Below, one piece after another: positions 35,777-35,868 of a DNA stretch of 35,868 nucleotides. Numbering within the stretch: position 1 is the stretch's first letter; each line of letters opens with the position of its first letter. The stretch comes from Clostridiales bacterium. Its GTDB lineage: Bacteria; Bacillota; Clostridia; UBA1381. The notes below the pieces were generated by a model. The model had not been told where the DNA came from and ran no database searches. It worked only from the letters and a program-made list of their open reading frames with translations. The translations under genes were made by a program, and so were the position numbers. The DNA lies in NCBI GenBank assembly GCA_029219925.1, contig JAQXUJ010000149.1, positions 1-35,868 of the forward strand, read 5' to 3'.

Positions 35777-35868
35777 AAATAAGCTGTCCTTGGACAGCGT
35801 TGAACATTGAAAAATAAACAGTGCAGAGTTCTTGTCAGTGAACAAAGGTTCACAAAAGAAAACCATGA
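35777..35868 (+). other. Probable rRNA operon leader; 16S rRNA expected just beyond the window
   Basis: Tandem strong promoters, then GCTGTCCTTGGACAGC hairpin and a GAACATTGAAAAATAAACAG segment resembling Firmicute rrn leaders; no ORF. Confidence 0.55.

Overview
The window is a core-genome segment of a low-to-mid GC Firmicute (Clostridia-like) chromosome around the replication-initiation genes. I saw no CRISPR array, transposon, prophage or recognisable defence island. Left to right: ptsI (partial) and an HPr-like ptsH (-); an NfnAB-type FAD/NADP oxidoreductase pair plus a DeoR regulator (+); a secreted SLH-domain protein (+); then a minus-strand run dnaA > dnaN > MBL hydrolase > hemZ > DnaC/DnaI-like ATPase > diverged HisS/HisZ-like protein > Ppx/GppA. 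Next come eno, an SmtB-like ArsR regulator, and a divergent AraC regulator / FAD oxidoreductase pair. These are followed by tRNA-Thr(CGU), yqeY, rpsU, a HIT protein, nth, a Wzz/BY-kinase pair, yebC, and the rpmH-rnpA-yidD-yidC-jag operon (-). The right end has a phosphoesterase, spoIIE, an HD protein, an aminotransferase/Lrp pair, YitT, hflX, a YigZ-family protein, a lipoprotein, trxA and a short queG-like gene. The window closes on tandem sigma-A promoters and what looks like an rRNA operon leader. rpmH and rpsU are absent from the supplied ORF track (under 60 aa) but are clear. The observations most worth following up are: (i) an apparently self-contained small-RNA transcription unit between rpmH and the phosphoesterase; (ii) a HisS/HisZ-like protein with a His/Cys-rich tail in the dnaA-dnaN neighbourhood; (iii) a candidate oriC with DnaA-trio-like repeats and divergent DnaA boxes in a rearranged origin region; (iv) an HPr with Arg at position 46; and (v) a BY-kinase with a long Tyr-Gly tail. 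I found no clear complete undescribed multi-gene system; the candidates are individual elements. All family calls are by eye, with no database search.
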